DNA of 64,000 nucleotides, from contig AP026548.1 of NCBI GenBank assembly GCA_026075535.2, positions 3,038,001 to 3,102,000 on the forward strand, written 5' to 3'. Position numbers and translations under genes: made by a program. This DNA is from Tricholoma matsutake (taxonomy: Eukaryota; Basidiomycota; Agaricomycetes; Agaricales; Tricholomataceae). Below the pieces are notes generated by a model. It was given only the letters and a program-made list of their open reading frames with translations. It was not told the origin of the DNA and searched no databases. Of this stretch, positions 1 to 11,924 are shown piece after piece (position 1 is the first letter of the stretch; each line of letters begins with the position of its first letter).

Positions 1-119
1 TGAGGCTGGGGTGGGTGGTGTGCTATTGTGATGTGGCGGCGTTGGCGTGGGGTCGTTCCATGTGAGCTCCTTGTTCTGAGGGAATTCCAACCTATGAAAT
101 GAAAGAAACAAAATAGTTA

Positions 120-365
120 GTTTACAAAAAAAGAAAGGAACAAAAAAAAACTTACCATGGGCCCAAATGACGCAATCACATCGTTTGGGCCTGGGTGATG
201 TGGCACTGTTGGGTGTGTGTCGTTAGCTGTCATCATCCATCATTATCAGTAGTTTAGAACCCAAAAAAGAAGAAATGTAATCAATTAGTTTACAAAAAAC
301 AAGAAATGAAACACAAAAAAACTTACTATAGGCCCAAATGACAATTCGCATCATTTGGGCCATGC
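120..365 (-). repeat. Two intron-like palindromic modules
   Basis: Read on the minus strand, each unit has a perfect or near-perfect palindrome of the GGGCCCAAAYGA type (around 161-192 and 332-362). A GTAAGT-like donor, a T-rich stretch, an ACTAAC-like branch motif and an AG follow. The same unit recurs at 11140, 32960-33500, 36480-36900 and 38030-39060. No protein is encoded. Splicing is an inference from motif order only. Confidence 0.6.
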
Positions 366-439
366 TATGGTGGTGGTTGGATCATCATATAGTTTAGAAA
401 TAGACATGTCGTGAGTATTCAACAAGGTCAGATGATTAC

Positions 440-900
440 TCACCTGACCAAAATCCAGGTACTGGCATACCCACACATACCCGTAACACTGTGGAAAAGG
501 GTATGGTGTTGCCCAGGTATGGCAATCCCATACCCGTACCCATACCCATGCATACCCGTGACCAGAAACACATGGTGTTACCCATACCCGTGCCCTACCC
601 CTCTCTCGCTGCAAATGCGAGTGGGGGGGTTACTCATTCTGTTCTCAGCAACTACAGGCACCACCCCCCCTCCCTCGCTCCAAACGTGAGAGGGGGGTCA
701 CTTTCTATATATTAATTTAGTGTAATTAGATTATTAAAATACATATTCATATCAATACCCATGAATAACCATGGGTAACCCACAAAAACCCACGGTAACA
801 CGGTACCCCCACCTGTGCAGGTATGGTGTTCACAGGTATGGGTAGGGGTATACAAAAATATACCCAAGGGTTACCCATGCCGTGCCCTACCACTGGCCCC
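440..900. repeat. CCCATACC-rich simple repeat and two GC hairpins
   Basis: Degenerate short repeats of CCCATACCC/GGGTATGGG fill 460-600 and 780-890. Two GC-rich hairpins with C-rich 5' arms and G-rich 3' arms lie at about 596-640 and 662-705. The same kind of sequence lies inside the MITE at 5181-5419, so this is probably a decayed relative. No gene seen. Confidence 0.45.
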
Positions 901-2330
901 CATCACCTGCATCAACAATGCCAACGGCCTTGACAACCACCACCACCACCCCTTCTCCACTGTCAAACCAGCTTCCAGCCCCTCGAAAATGATGCCACAG
1001 ACTGCTGAGTTGACCACAGCACCACAACAGACTCTACAGCCCCCTTCTCGCGTCCAGAACCACCTACCACTGCCACCATGTCACTGTTGACAATGGCAAT
1101 ATTACCAGCTACAACCACTCCCAAAACGGCGTCTAGTGCCATGTCTAGCACTCAGGAAGCACCCGCCATGCAGGAGGTCCATCTCCCGGCCATAAACGAC
1201 AAGCATACAAAGCTATGAGACTACTGCTTGACCATATGACCCAGCCAAACCCACCATCCACAACAACAGTCCAGAATGCCTCCTACACCCACTGGTACAC
1301 CCCAGCTCACCCCACAGACCCCCATCGGGCACCCTGCCACTGCCACATCAACCCCAATGCTGGCCACGTCATCGTCGACAAAAAGTCAATGACTGCCAAG
1401 TCCCCTGCTCTGCCCCATTAAGGACCATGGCCCACAGACTACAGAATGCCCTACCTACACCCCAGATGACCCCTGGACCGTCCCATCTACCATGCTCGCC
1501 CCAGAGCTCCCATAAACACATTGTACCTTTGACAGAGGATCCCAACCAACTCTATGGCCTCCAGCAACAAGTTCTACACCCTTCTGCATGCTATTCCCCT
1601 TCCCATCATCACATGATCTAGGAACCTCCCTGCACTTTCCAGTCCCCCATGTTATGCACCACGAGCTTGCCAGTACGCCCCACATGTCCACCACACATGC
1701 CACATCACTGTCGATGAGGGCTTACTCTGCCCCATGTCAACTTCTGCATTCCTGACACCACAGCCCCCAGATGGCCTGCTACATGCCCTGATCCCACTCC
1801 GTCAACTGCCATGTCACATATGATGTTGATGTTGGCCCCCTGCTGCCCCATGTTTCCAACAGCACCACTGATGCTGTCAACACCCAGGGAAGCTCCTTGT
1901 TCAACACCTGCCTGCACCTGGTTCACCCCATGTGCCTGACTCATTTGCCACTGCCTGTATGTTTTGACTGGGCCAATGTCCTCACCACAGTTCCATGTCC
2001 TCACCACAGTTCCACATCCTCACCACAGTTCCACATCCTCGCCACTGCAATCAACACCACTTGCCCACACACAGAAGTGACAGAACCAAGTCAAGCCCAG
2101 CACTGTCCATGTCACCAGCACCATCCATGTCACCAGCACTGTCACCAGCCCATCCATGTCCTTGTCCTTGCCCATCCTCGTCAATGCCCACTTATGACTC
2201 AGTGTTTTTGTAAACATGTACCGTTATTTTTGTTTACCATGACCACATGTTTCAGTCTCCTTGAGTGTTGGAAGCTCCAGCTTCCTTCCAAGCACAAAAA
2301 ATATGGCAAAAATCACTGTGATATGGAAGG
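901..2330. other. CCA/CAC-rich stretch without a recognised gene
   Basis: The sequence is strongly enriched in CCA, CAC and CCATGTCA repeats (for example 1981-2160). The open frames here are low-complexity His/Pro/Thr translations with no family match. It may be the decayed 5' part of the LINE whose end follows, but nothing in it supports that directly. Confidence 0.4.
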
Positions 2331-2744
2331 ATGAAAAAGACGGACCCCGCGGCCCCATCAGACAAATATGTCAAGCTGATGACTGACCTACCAAGAAAGC
2401 TGGCCAGCATCCTAACACAATTATGGACAGGGCACACCCCACTAGCTAAGCACCTATATTGCATTGGGAAAAGTAACTCATCAATATGCCCAGCATGCCA
2501 ACAAGGAGAAGAATCAGTACAGCACTTCCTGCTATACTGCCCAGCACACCAAAGAGCAAGACAAACCTTACACAACAAAACAGGGGGAAGAGATATCAAT
2601 GTCACGAAACTGCTCACCACACCCAAAACACTTTGCGCACTTTTCAGATACGTGGCTGAAACAGGATGCTTTCACAGCACCTTCAGAGACATACCAACAC
2701 TAGATGAAGAACAGCAGAGAGGAGGCAATCGAGACAGGATATAA
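2331..2744 (+). pseudogene. C-terminal end of a LINE (non-LTR) retrotransposon ORF2
   Basis: The translation carries the layout seen at the end of many fungal and insect LINE polyproteins: a helical RNase H tail (LTQLWTGHTPLAKHLY) followed by a zinc-binding cluster C-PAC-QQGEES-VQH-FLLYCP, that is Cys-x2-Cys-x7-8-His-x4-Cys. In the family this part follows the reverse transcriptase, which is absent here, so the copy is 5'-truncated as LINE insertions usually are. No upstream catalytic domain is found within 2 kb. Family assignment is reasonably sure; clade is not determined. Confidence 0.7.
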
Positions 2745-3541
2745 GAGAGCAGAGAAAGGAAAGAAGAGAATTGATGAGGAAAGACAGAAAGCAGCAAACC
2801 CATGACCCATACAATAAAGCTGGTCTCAGAACCACCACCTATAGCACCACCGGCACTTTGAGTACCACTATGTGGTGCCTCCAAGCAGATGATGAAAGAA
2901 ACTAATGTGAGAGGGAAACATAGGGGCTCAAGCATTACCATACCTATTTACTCTCTCACATATGGCTCGCCACAACAGAGAATAAATGGGATTTAAAATT
3001 TAAAATCATGTGATGCAATCTGGCTTGGGTGTTCGCATGTCTACTGAAAAGCCACTGACAAGTTTGTTGTCCAGTAATTTCTGTAGTCCCCCATAACTTA
3101 TATGCCCAAATCTTCTGTGCCATATTTCCCACAAGATTGCATAGTATTGCTACAAACATTTGTCTGGTTGGCACATGACTCATTGACATTTGGAGAGGTA
3201 GTATTCCCCTGGTGTACTGGTCTTTCATCCACTGCAGTCTTGGCTGCAATAAGTGTTTGAGGCTTGTACTTGGGAGACACTTTTGCCATCATTTGTTATG
3301 AGAGCGAGTGTTCCATTCCCCCTAGTGGATCTTCTACCTCCGGTGTCCCAGTGACTGAGGGAGATCAAATTGTTTCAGTTGTTTGGAATGTATAGCATGT
3401 CTTGCAGTCATAGAATATATGTTTGTCCATTGCATTGTGATTCCAGTTCGACTGTTCCCCTGCCTTCTGCACTAGTCATGGTATCACCAACAGCCTTTGC
3501 ATTTACTCTTTCCAAGGTGCTGACACTCTCTGGTCCAGTGA
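2745..3541. other. Intergenic, no recognised gene
   Basis: AG-rich sequence (2745-2810), then AT-rich sequence. Minus-strand frames at 2956-3292 are open for 60-97 codons but match nothing I recognise. Probably retroelement debris. Confidence 0.35.
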
Positions 3542-4105
3542 TTGCATTGCTTACAATGCTTGCAATACATGTTGGTACTATTGCTCAAGGCAATGCAACT
3601 TGCAAGGGGTTTATTCGATGTCGATGCCATGGAGGACTTTGTGAACTGGAAGTACAATGACAGCTATGCACAAGTTTTACTCATGAATAATATTTCTGGG
3701 CTGGAAGTAATTCAAATAGGACAGAGCAAGAGTGCGAGGATGATATGGAATAGTCTAGTGGCCATACATGAGACCTAGGGACACCAAACAATTGTCACAA
3801 TAATTCGAAACCTCTTCCATAAATCAGCGGACAAGATGACAAATATTACCGACCATCTCAATCAATTGAAAGGATATTGGGAGCGCATAAATGCGATGGG
3901 AAATGACAATTTCAGAATATCAGACCCCCTATTCAAGGTCATAATTTCCTTGTTGCTACCTTTCTCATGGGACACTTTCACAGAACCCTATGTTGGTAAC
4001 CAAAAAGGGGTTACTGAAACAGACCCTAAAAAAATTAATGGGATCACAAGGCTTCATTGGTATCCTCAAGGTGGAATATTTACGATGACAGAACTGAGCA
4101 AATAA
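3542..4105 (+). pseudogene. Ty1/Copia gag fragment (UBN2-type)
   Basis: Two adjacent open stretches (3596-3778 and 3836-4105) read as one Copia gag domain of the UBN2 type: a W-x8-A-x-V-L-L-M motif, then SARMIWNSLV, then ITDHLNQLKGYWERI, then the SLLLPFSWDTF motif where family members have a hydrophobic-LP-x-SW/Y pattern. An in-frame TAG at 3776 and a frame change separate the halves. No protease, integrase or LTR belonging to it is visible, so this is an isolated, dead fragment. Gag would form the virus-like particle in an active element. Confidence 0.6.
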
Positions 4106-5180
4106 AAATGAAAGCATTAACCAAAGAGGAAACTAAGATACAGTACATGCACTCGAGTATATACTATATATTAATGGAATGACATGTGATAATGGAGTGA
4201 CATGTGATAATGTAGCGATGATGTAAGAGGCACTCTTACACTCTCTCATACTCCAAAAAAATCACTGGGGGGGGTGTGGCAAGGTAAACATGTCTTGGGG
4301 TTTGGTACAGTCCCTAAGACATACTCCTCACTGCATAGTCAAAGGACCCTTGTCATTTGCTTGCGCCATATGACCCAATTGGTCTCATTTAGGAGTTCAG
4401 GGAGTTTTGTAATTCTGGAGCTATCCTGTGCTCCTACCCTAGTAATAGTTGTGAGTACTATTGGTGTCTCTTCACCTTCAATATTTATATCATCATTGGT
4501 AGGATTTGGGTCCTCTTATCATCCATCCTTCCCCATAGGGGCTTGTAAGAGGCAAGGGTTCAATGCTTGGTGAGGATCTGGCTGTAGTTTAGATTCTGTG
4601 TAGTTTCTGTAGCAGGGCTGCAGGGCCCATAGCCTGTAGACATATGATGAAGCTGCATAGGACAGTGTATATCAGACAAGATGATAGTGGGAGGAGCAAG
4701 AGACAAGATCTATTGCACCCCTATGGGGTGGACATCCTTTTATACAGCATAATAACTCCTAATCTATATATATATATACTCGTGCCGGCTTGTTTCCCAA
4801 CAGACATTGCTCTACTCCACCCTCTCCCTAAAAGGAAGTGAGACACTTCCATTCCCCAAAGGGGAGCAGCTCTGTACTATCCAGCCTGACCACAGACTGG
4901 ATATTATCCATACCCCAAGCCTATGCTGAACTACTCCAGTGCACCTTACAAAACCCTGGGCACAGGTCCTTCCCATGCTCCAACCAACACCAACACTGTG
5001 GCCAGCTCTTTAGCCACAGCTCCAATCCCTCCGTTGACCAAAGACAAAGTCTTCAGTAAGGAAGATCCTACTGGCAGATGGCAGGGAATCCCAGTCACTG
5101 TCAAGCTGACTGTGGCCCATAAATGGGTCCTCAAAGTTCAATGAAGAACAGTGTCAGGCATACCTCCACAAGGGTATGGA
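4106..5180. other. Unassigned sequence
   Basis: Direct repeats of AATGGAGTGACATGTGATAA (4173-4215), an AT microsatellite near 4763-4775, and a plus-strand open stretch 4923-5144 with no recognisable domain. The open stretch is interrupted by the MITE at 5181. Confidence 0.35.
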
Positions 5181-5419
5181 TAGGGATCTGCACAGGTAAC
5201 CCACGGGTATTTCATGCTGTACCCGTACCCATACCTGTGACAGGTTTTACCCATAACCCTGCTGGTCTTAGCTACAAAACATACCAAAAATCAAGCAAAA
5301 TGGTCAAGAATTGAGTGAGTTTTGTAGCTCATGGGTAGGACTATTGCGACCCATACCCATACCCACATGTACCCATACCCATAACCCGTATGGGTACACA
5401 AAACCTGTGCAGATCCCTA
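5181..5419. mobile_element. 239-bp hAT-type MITE with 8-bp target duplication
   Basis: The ends are inverted repeats beginning TAGGGATCTGCACAGG. The flanking GGTATGGA at 5173-5180 is duplicated at 5420-5427. An 8-bp duplication and a TAG-initial TIR fit the hAT superfamily. The inside is CCCATACCC/GGGTATGGG-rich and non-coding, so it must be moved in trans. Confidence 0.8.
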
Positions 5420-6136
5420 GGTATGGAGGAGGCCAACTCATTAACCATTTTGGCACCCTCTCCAGTGTCTCCCACCAAAGGAAAAACTGGGTCAACAAGG
5501 ATGACAGCACTGACAATGTCTCCAATGAGAGAGACTCCTCATTGCTACCCCCTCAAGCATTGACTGGACCTCTAGAAGGGGCCCAGTCCACTAATTACCC
5601 CACTCTAACCCAACTGTCAGAAGCACCCATCTCCCAGGTCCCCTCATTGACATCCAACCTCATGGCAACCAGTTTAACCAAATCCACTGTGCTGGAGCAT
5701 GAGTGGCTTATGTCCTTGTCCCTGAATCTGGCAGACCTCTCCATGGTGGTGGATGTGACTGCCACTCTTGCCTCAATGTGATGAAACTCTTCAATGAGCC
5801 CCAGCTCAACAAATTCTGATCTTCAACAATCCACATTCTGAATCATCAAAAAAGGCTTTTACCATTGGTTGAAATCTAAGGGTGAGGGTGCAGTGGTGAT
5901 TCAGGGCTTTGCCCCAATGTTTATATTTGTTTAATGTACATAGCTTTGACCTTGACTGGTTCTTATATAAGAACCAGTCTTACATAATTTTACTACATCT
6001 TATACTACATCACAACAGCATTTAAATACAATACAGGTTATTCATGTTCTGTGCTGTGTGACCCAAAGTAGAAGATCCCCCCAACTCACTTGAGCCACTG
6101 GTTGCAGGGGGGATCATGGGTGCTGACAGCTGCATC
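5420..6136. other. Open stretch of unknown nature, then AT-rich sequence
   Basis: A plus-strand frame runs to a stop near 5781 (Ser/Thr/Leu-rich, no motif). It may be the continuation of the open stretch cut by the MITE at 5181. 5800-6136 is AT-rich without features except a GC-rich stretch at 6070-6125 related to the GC hairpin repeats elsewhere. Confidence 0.3.
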
Positions 6137-6954
6137 TAGTGTTTAAAGGTCCAGTCTGTAGGACCGAAAAAAAGACTGAAACTGAACTGAACTGGACTGA
6201 TTAGGACCAGACCAGTGGTCTATTTATGGACCAGTCTTTTTCAGTCCAGTTGCTGGTCTTTCATTTTGAAAAATATAGTAGGACCGATGGAGAACTGGTT
6301 AAAACCAGTTGCGACTGGTCTTTTGTCCAACTGTGCATTGGACCTTACTCCTGCACATATTTACTTCATTTTCAGTCCCTGGATCATCAAAAACAGTCAA
6401 GAATTGGTTGAGATATGACCAAAAACAATTTTGTATGAGTATTTTGTTGTATCAGAACAACTTTGATTGCATTGCTTATTACCTGAGCTATAATTTTTTT
6501 TGTACAGCTATATGACATCATAAAAATAACAACAACACTCCTAATCATCTTTACCATGTGATTTTACAGCCCAAATGAGTGTGACTACAAACTACAAATT
6601 AACAAACTACAAACCACAACATGAATGCATGTCCTTTCAGTTTTGGCAATATCTCCGTCAGATCTTGACAGAATTGCTTAAATGTTGGATCAGTCTATGG
6701 AGAATTACAATGTCTATCCATGGATATAATAAAATATGAGGTATTGGTAATATTTGTTGAGATACATGTGGGTTATTTGGCATAATAAATTTTATGACAA
6801 AAGACCAGTCCAAACCAGTCTTTTTTCAGTCCATGGACCGATTAGGACCAGTCCTAAAGGGTCCAGTTCTGGTCCTCCAATATCTGGGTTGGTCATAGAC
6901 TGGTTGCCCCATTTGGAAGTCAAAAACTGGACTGGACTGGACCTCTAAACACTA
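6137..6954. mobile_element. 818-bp hAT-type non-autonomous element
   Basis: Inverted ends TAGTGTTTAAAGGTCCAG / CTCTAAACACTA. The 8-bp GCTGCATC lies at 6129-6136 and again at 6955-6962. Both subterminal regions are filled with ACTGG/CCAGT repeats (e.g. GGACTGGACTGGACC), a common transposase-binding layout. It shares TIR and subterminal repeats with 32337-33939. No transposase inside. Confidence 0.85.
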
Positions 6955-7433
6955 GCTGCATCAAAGCTGCTGACAAACACAGCACCACCGCCCCACCTGC
7001 GAGCCACTGCTTGCAGGGGTAGATGGGGGTGCTGAGGACAATGTATGGCAGTGATGAGTCACAAACATGGAGGCTTTGCCAAGAGATGACTTCAATGGAG
7101 AGGGATAGTGCCAACCAATGGCAATGATGGAGTCAAACCAGACAACAGCTACATGTTTCTGTGCTAATGGGCACACATGTCTTGTGGGGGGTGTGAATCT
7201 AATAATATATTTAGTGTAATGTAATTACCATATGTATCAATATACCCAGTCTGGACTGGTCATGTTTTAGTTAGAGTCAGTCCAGAAACCATGAGGCAAC
7301 CAAGGATGGACTGGTTTATGCCAGTCCAGTCCACAGTTGTGCAGGTATTAGGAATGAATGCAACTAGTCCAGTCCATGGTTGCCCTCTTTGGGGTCAAAA
7401 AAACTGGACTGGACTGGACTTTCAACACTAATC
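6955..7433. other. GC hairpin remnant and partial TAGTG-family MITE
   Basis: 6990-7050 is a GC-rich hairpin remnant of the kind found in the composite elements. 7245-7433 repeats the CCAGTCCAGT subterminal sequence and ends in CAACACTAA next to Gypsy sequence. It looks like a truncated sibling of the 6137-6954 element. No gene. Confidence 0.45.
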
Positions 7434-8036
7434 AGATTGGTCCTCCTCAGATCACATGCTTTGAAAATGGCTCATTCCTAATGGCCCTGATACCTTGGTA
7501 TCATAGTCACCTCCTTCTTGATAGTTCCTCCACAATCAACTGTTCCATCAATATTATACACTATTATGGGTTGTGATAACTTGTGCATGCTAATACTGTT
7601 TCCAGTAATTAAGGACCAATTAATAAATAATCATGTAGCACCACTGTCAAGCAATGCTTCCACATCAATTGCTGTGGGTGTGTCCACTGTCTTCAGTCCC
7701 ATGGTCAGAGTGATTTTGGGTTCTATCTGCACAGAGTGAATAAAGAATTTTGGGGTTTTCAGAGATTGCATTTGCTGATCTTCATCATCACATGATCAAC
7801 TTTTGTCTTTCTCAATCTTAATTTCATTTTCTGAATTGCCCTGAGTTTCCTCTGATACCAGTACATTGTAATGGTTTTGGGTCACCAATGGAGAAACCTT
7901 CACTGGGAGTTCTGAACAAAATTCTGTTGCTTGCTTGCTTCCTCTTTCACTTCTTCAATAGTAGCTTATTTGCCTCTTGTCTCTACAATTCCTAGAGATA
8001 TGTCCTAATTTCCCACAGTTAAAACATTTGAGTGGG
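7434..8036 (-). pseudogene. Ty3/Gypsy protease and gag zinc-knuckle fragment
   Basis: On the minus strand this stretch is colinear with 40620-41215: first the gag zinc knuckle (CFNC...GHI..NC pattern, about 7975-8030), then the aspartic protease region (about 7500-7740), where the LDSGA motif area is still recognisable. Frames are broken and no long ORF is left. It is a diverged second copy of the Gypsy family interrupted at 41868. The other end abuts the Copia relic at 8041. Confidence 0.55.
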
Positions 8037-8040
8037 GTCG

Positions 8041-9255
8041 TCTACCTGGCATGCAGTAGGTGAGGTAGTTTGGGTATAGTCCTTCCCATAGAGCTGCTCA
8101 GAACCCTTGAAGATGAGGTACACCTTCCAACTCTAAGCGATCAGAGAAGTGGTTCCTGAGATATTCAGGTGGCTTTGAAATGGCTTGGCTTCTCTGATCA
8201 CTTAGAGTTGGCAGGAGACCCCTCGGCTTTTGATGGGATCTAGCTCCTGAAATATTTTGGTGATTTTATATAGTTTATTTCCCAAGATAGCAAAAAATGT
8301 GGCTCAAGCCATGGCAACACTATGTCAGATAGAACTTGTCCCAGAGGGAAGTCGGTAAATGCACATAAATATGCATGGTCTGTGCTTTTGCCATTGAGGT
8401 TCTGTGCATATGCTCAACTCATCCAATGTGTGTGGATGTATGTGGTGCAGTAAAATGCTGGTCAACTCCCTGAGACTTGAGTCATGCTTCCATCTGGTGT
8501 GATTCAACTTGTCGTTATCTGTGATGTAGGTCTTGACTTTCAATCCCATCTCTGTTTCACAAGTGAGCTCCCATGCCTTGCATTCTGAAAATGCATCGTC
8601 TTTATGTTTGAGTGGAATGGACCAAGGAAAAGATGTGTGATCATCGACAATATCCATTATGTATTCATTTCCAGTACAGGATTTAACAGCATGTGGGCCG
8701 GATAAGTCTACCCACACCTTCTCTAGTTTCCTCATTGCCTTATGCCCCTCACCCTGCTCATGTTTCTTAGGCACTGGCATTCTCATCTGCTTGCCAAGGA
8801 TACATGCATCACATTTGGATTTTGGATGGTCTCAAGACTGTGGAGACAGATGCACCTGTGAGCATTCCTTTCTTGGCAATATCCCATAGGGATTGGTAGT
8901 TGGCATGGCCAAGATGGCAGTGCCAGGTCTTGAGGGTAGGAGGACCATGAAGAGTAAGGGCATGTTCAGCAGTTGCAGAGTGGAGGGCAAGTCTGTAGAG
9001 TTGTTTGGAAGGTGAGGACCACAGGCAATGAAAGTGCCAGTGGATTTGTCTGTTATCCAGCAAGATGAGGAGTTGAAATGGGCAGTTGCATTGGAGTCAT
9101 CAGCAAGGCAGCTGACTGAGATGAGGCACACTGCTGCATTCAGAATGAAAAGCACATTACATAATATAATTGATGTGCTTCACACTACCCTTAACTTAAT
9201 ATCCCTGACCCCAATGGCAGCAACAGAAGAGCCCCCAACTCCCTTCACTGAGTGA
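8041..9255 (-). pseudogene. Ty1/Copia integrase region and start of RT, decayed
   Basis: Read 9255 to 8041, it contains the GAG-pre-integrase domain with TWHCHLGHANYQSLWDIAKKG (HHCC-type zinc site, about 8870-8980). The integrase start KVWVDLSGPHAV with the first catalytic Asp follows, then VMDIVDD-like and YITDND, where the second Asp lies. 8041-8130 matches the first part of the reverse transcriptase of the intact sibling at about 43610-43690. The 1 kb between integrase and RT is replaced by 8131-8325, which includes a MITE end (GGCAACACTA) and a hairpin around CAACTCTAAG. Several frameshifts. It belongs with the gag at 9256-10440 and the LTR at 12627-12983. Confidence 0.75.
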
Positions 9256-10440
9256 GGTCTAGTGGAGTGGAGTGATGAAATCAGTACAGTCAGGAGAGAT
9301 ATGGAGAGCCCACAATGAAGGGGAATTCTTTGAGGGAGATTTGAGTGCACCTGGTTTGGTTCAGGGGTTCAGCTGTGAATGCATCCCCAGCTATCTGAGT
9401 GGAATGTTGTGTCCAATCAATGGATGTCATAGGCTCCTCAACTGCCATTCACCCCTCATATTTGACTTTGTCAGTGGAGGTTGCAGGAATGGGATCGGAA
9501 GCAATGCCAGCAAATTCAGGTTGGGGGTTGGAAAAGGTCATAGAGTCAATCATGACCATGAAGGCATGTTATGTCTTTCATAGTAAACCAACCTTGGATG
9601 TGCTGCTCCCATCTCTTTTCTTCTCAAGCATGATCTGACAGGCAGCTCTGGATTCATCTATAGTCTTCCCAGCCATTCCCCCACCCTATTTGATGCAAAA
9701 TTCAACTGTGTGCCCCATTTTCCTGTACACTGGATTTGTACAGAGAAGAGGGCTGGATGATTTTGACAGTTTGGTGTGGGCAGTGAGGGCAATGGTAGAC
9801 TTGGAGTCGGTATGTTGATCATTTTTGACCAATGACTGTTCATTTTCCAGGAATTGATGGATGTCCTTCGATGTAAATGGGGAGGACTTTGTAGATGCCG
9901 CAATGTCTCAGGAAATGATAGAGCACACATGGGGGAAGTGGTCACTGAGGGAGTTCAGGAGCACAATGGATCAAAGGAGGTTGGCCTTGATATCACCCAT
10001 GGCAAATGCTCTCTCAATCAGGGTACAGATTTGATCAGCAGTTTCAGGAAGTGGAACATCTGAAAGTGCCTGTTGGAGAAGTTGGACTTGATGGACCAGA
10101 CCTTCCTTCTGGTGTGATCCTGGATTGTTTTCCAATTCACCTCGGATCCCTTTGACATGTCAAGAAAGGGGCATTCCGAAGTGGTAACACTGGATGCTAG
10201 AAAGGCATATGCAAGGCACACATTAGCAGACCAGTTTGCAAGAGCCCATGTTTCTGTAGTATGGGGGGTGATATCCCCAGACACATATTCATACAATCCA
10301 TTGAGAGAGAGCAATGGTGACATCCTCACACCATTCTTTGTAGTTAGATTTGATCTTATCCAGCATATTGGACCAAAAACTTAATGAGAGGGATGGAAAC
10401 AGTAGTAGAAGTAGATTCCACACCCATGATGACAATTGGA
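9256..10440 (-). pseudogene. Ty1/Copia gag and protease region, decayed
   Basis: The minus strand starts at MGVESTSTTVSIP (about 10425) and reads through the gag core with TIALSLNGLYEYVSGDI, followed by FLEN and a degraded zinc knuckle near 9700. The same order and wording occur in the sibling gag at 45715-46856, which has an intact Cys-x4-Cys-x4-His-x4-Cys knuckle. Premature stops and frameshifts are scattered along it. The leader between gag and LTR is split by the TIR element at 10545. An almost identical gag start lies at 56870-56902 in the right inverted copy. Confidence 0.7.
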
Positions 10441-10802
10441 TGTTCAGTGGTGTTTGGAGGGTGGCTAGGGAGGTGCGAGATTTAACAAAGGGAGGGAAAA
10501 TGTGCCAAGGCGTCGATCACAAGTAATAAGTCTGTGATCTGGGGAGTACTTTACACTCCCCCACCTATTCTGGTTGGATTCCAGTTTGTCCAGCCAGAAT
10601 TTCTGGAATTTCTGGAATCCAGTGGAATTTTTTTTATATGTAGTTTTCCCTATGCAGCACAATTCTGGTCGGAATAAGGATCCAATTTACACCTGGAATC
10701 CCTGGAATCTGACTGGACTCATCACAACTGGAATAACAGGAATAACTGGACTAACCAGAATAACTGGAATGCATGTGCTTCCCCAAATAAAAGTTTGACA
10801 TA

Positions 10803-10873
10803 CAACAAGAATTGAACCCTTGACCTTGGGTCTGCATATCACAGTGTGCTTAACCACTGAGCCACCAGGTAAT
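10803..10873 (-). other. tRNA-like sequence, left arm of the composite element
   Basis: On the minus strand an A-box-like TGGCTCAGTGGTTAAGC and a B-box-like AGGGTTCAATTC lie about 35 nt apart. CAAGG and TCTTG can pair around the loop GTTCAAT as a T arm. The acceptor and anticodon stems are poor, so I call it tRNA-like (SINE-type), not a functional tRNA gene. Confidence 0.55.
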
Positions 10874-11139
10874 CATTCCTCCATATACATTTAATACATT
10901 TATGACCAAACCAAGGTGCGTAGTTAACCGCAGCCATTAACAGAATAAATAATAAGTATGCATACATGCATGACATGTGACACATGACTGCCAGCTCACA
11001 ACCACCACCACCACCATTGTCAACACCACCACCTCCTCCTCTCCACTCTACCACCACCACTGCATGTGCACCCACCACCACTGTTCCCACACCCACTGCC
11101 ACCATCACCACCACCTTCAAATGAGCCAACTGGATGGAA

Positions 11140-11262
11140 CACGGGCCCAAATGATGGCAACATCGTTTGGGCCATAGATAAGTTTTTTTTTTTTTTTTTT
11201 TTTTTTTCTTTTTATCAATCAACTAATTGTAATTTATTGCTTTTTAGGTTGTATACTACTGG
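11140..11262 (+). repeat. Palindrome plus intron-like module
   Basis: GGGCCCAAATGATGG...ATCGTTTGGGCC palindrome, then ATAAGT in place of GTAAGT. A run of about 27 T, CAACTAAT near the expected branch position and TTTTTAGGTT follow. Same architecture as the units at 38030-39060. Confidence 0.55.
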
Positions 11263-11534
11263 GGACGACCTGCCACAATGAAAAACACGCAACCCACACC
11301 CACGCCCACCCGATCCCCTCCTCCCCATTCAAATGGGATGTGAGGCTGTCAACATGGGCTAGGAGGGTGCAGAGGGATGCCAGGAGACCCCAGAAGGGGG
11401 GTACCTGTCTAGTAAGCACCCACCAACCTCTGTACTCATGCCATGTCGCACTGACATGCCCAAACCCCCCCCCCCAAAAAAAAGAAAAAAACAGAAATTT
11501 TAAACAGGGGACAACAGCGACAAACAACGACAAG

Positions 11535-11915
11535 CCACCCACCCCCAGCCTCATGAGCAACTGCTCGTGGGGTGGATTGTGGGTGGAATGACGCCCAGGC
11601 ACAGGGACAGGAGATGACAACGACACACCACCCGCCCCCAGCCTCACGAGCAACTGCTCATGGGGTGGATCGCGGGTGGAACAACAACAATGACAAGCCA
11701 CCCACCCCCAGCCTCACGAGCAACTGCTTGTGGGGTGGAACATGGGTGGAACAACACCCAGGTGCAGGGATAGGAGATGACAATGCACCACCCAACCCCA
11801 GCCTCACGAGCAACTGCTCGTGGGGTGGATCGTGGGTGGAATGACAATGACAACAAGCCACCTACCCCCAGCCTCATGAGCAACTGCTCGTGGGGTGGAT
11901 CATGGGTGGAAGGAC
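11535..11915 (+). repeat. Tandem palindromic repeat, five units
   Basis: About five copies of a 70-100 bp unit centred on the palindrome CACGAGCAACTGCTCGTG followed by GGGTGGATCRTGGGTGGA. It explains the long Trp/Gly-rich open frames on both strands, which are not genes. Relatives occur at 38655-38820 and 39090-39305. Confidence 0.85.
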
Positions 11916-11924
11916 AGACAACAG

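Noticed and set aside
1705..2334. 100-145 codon open frames
   Set aside because: Low-complexity CCATGTCACC repeats; composition explains the openness.
10803..10873. Functional tRNA gene
   Set aside because: A- and B-boxes and T arm are present, but acceptor and anticodon stems do not pair convincingly.
11177..11207. Poly-T run as a LINE or SINE tail
   Set aside because: It lies within the intron-like module at the position where all other units also have T-rich DNA; no insertion boundary is present.
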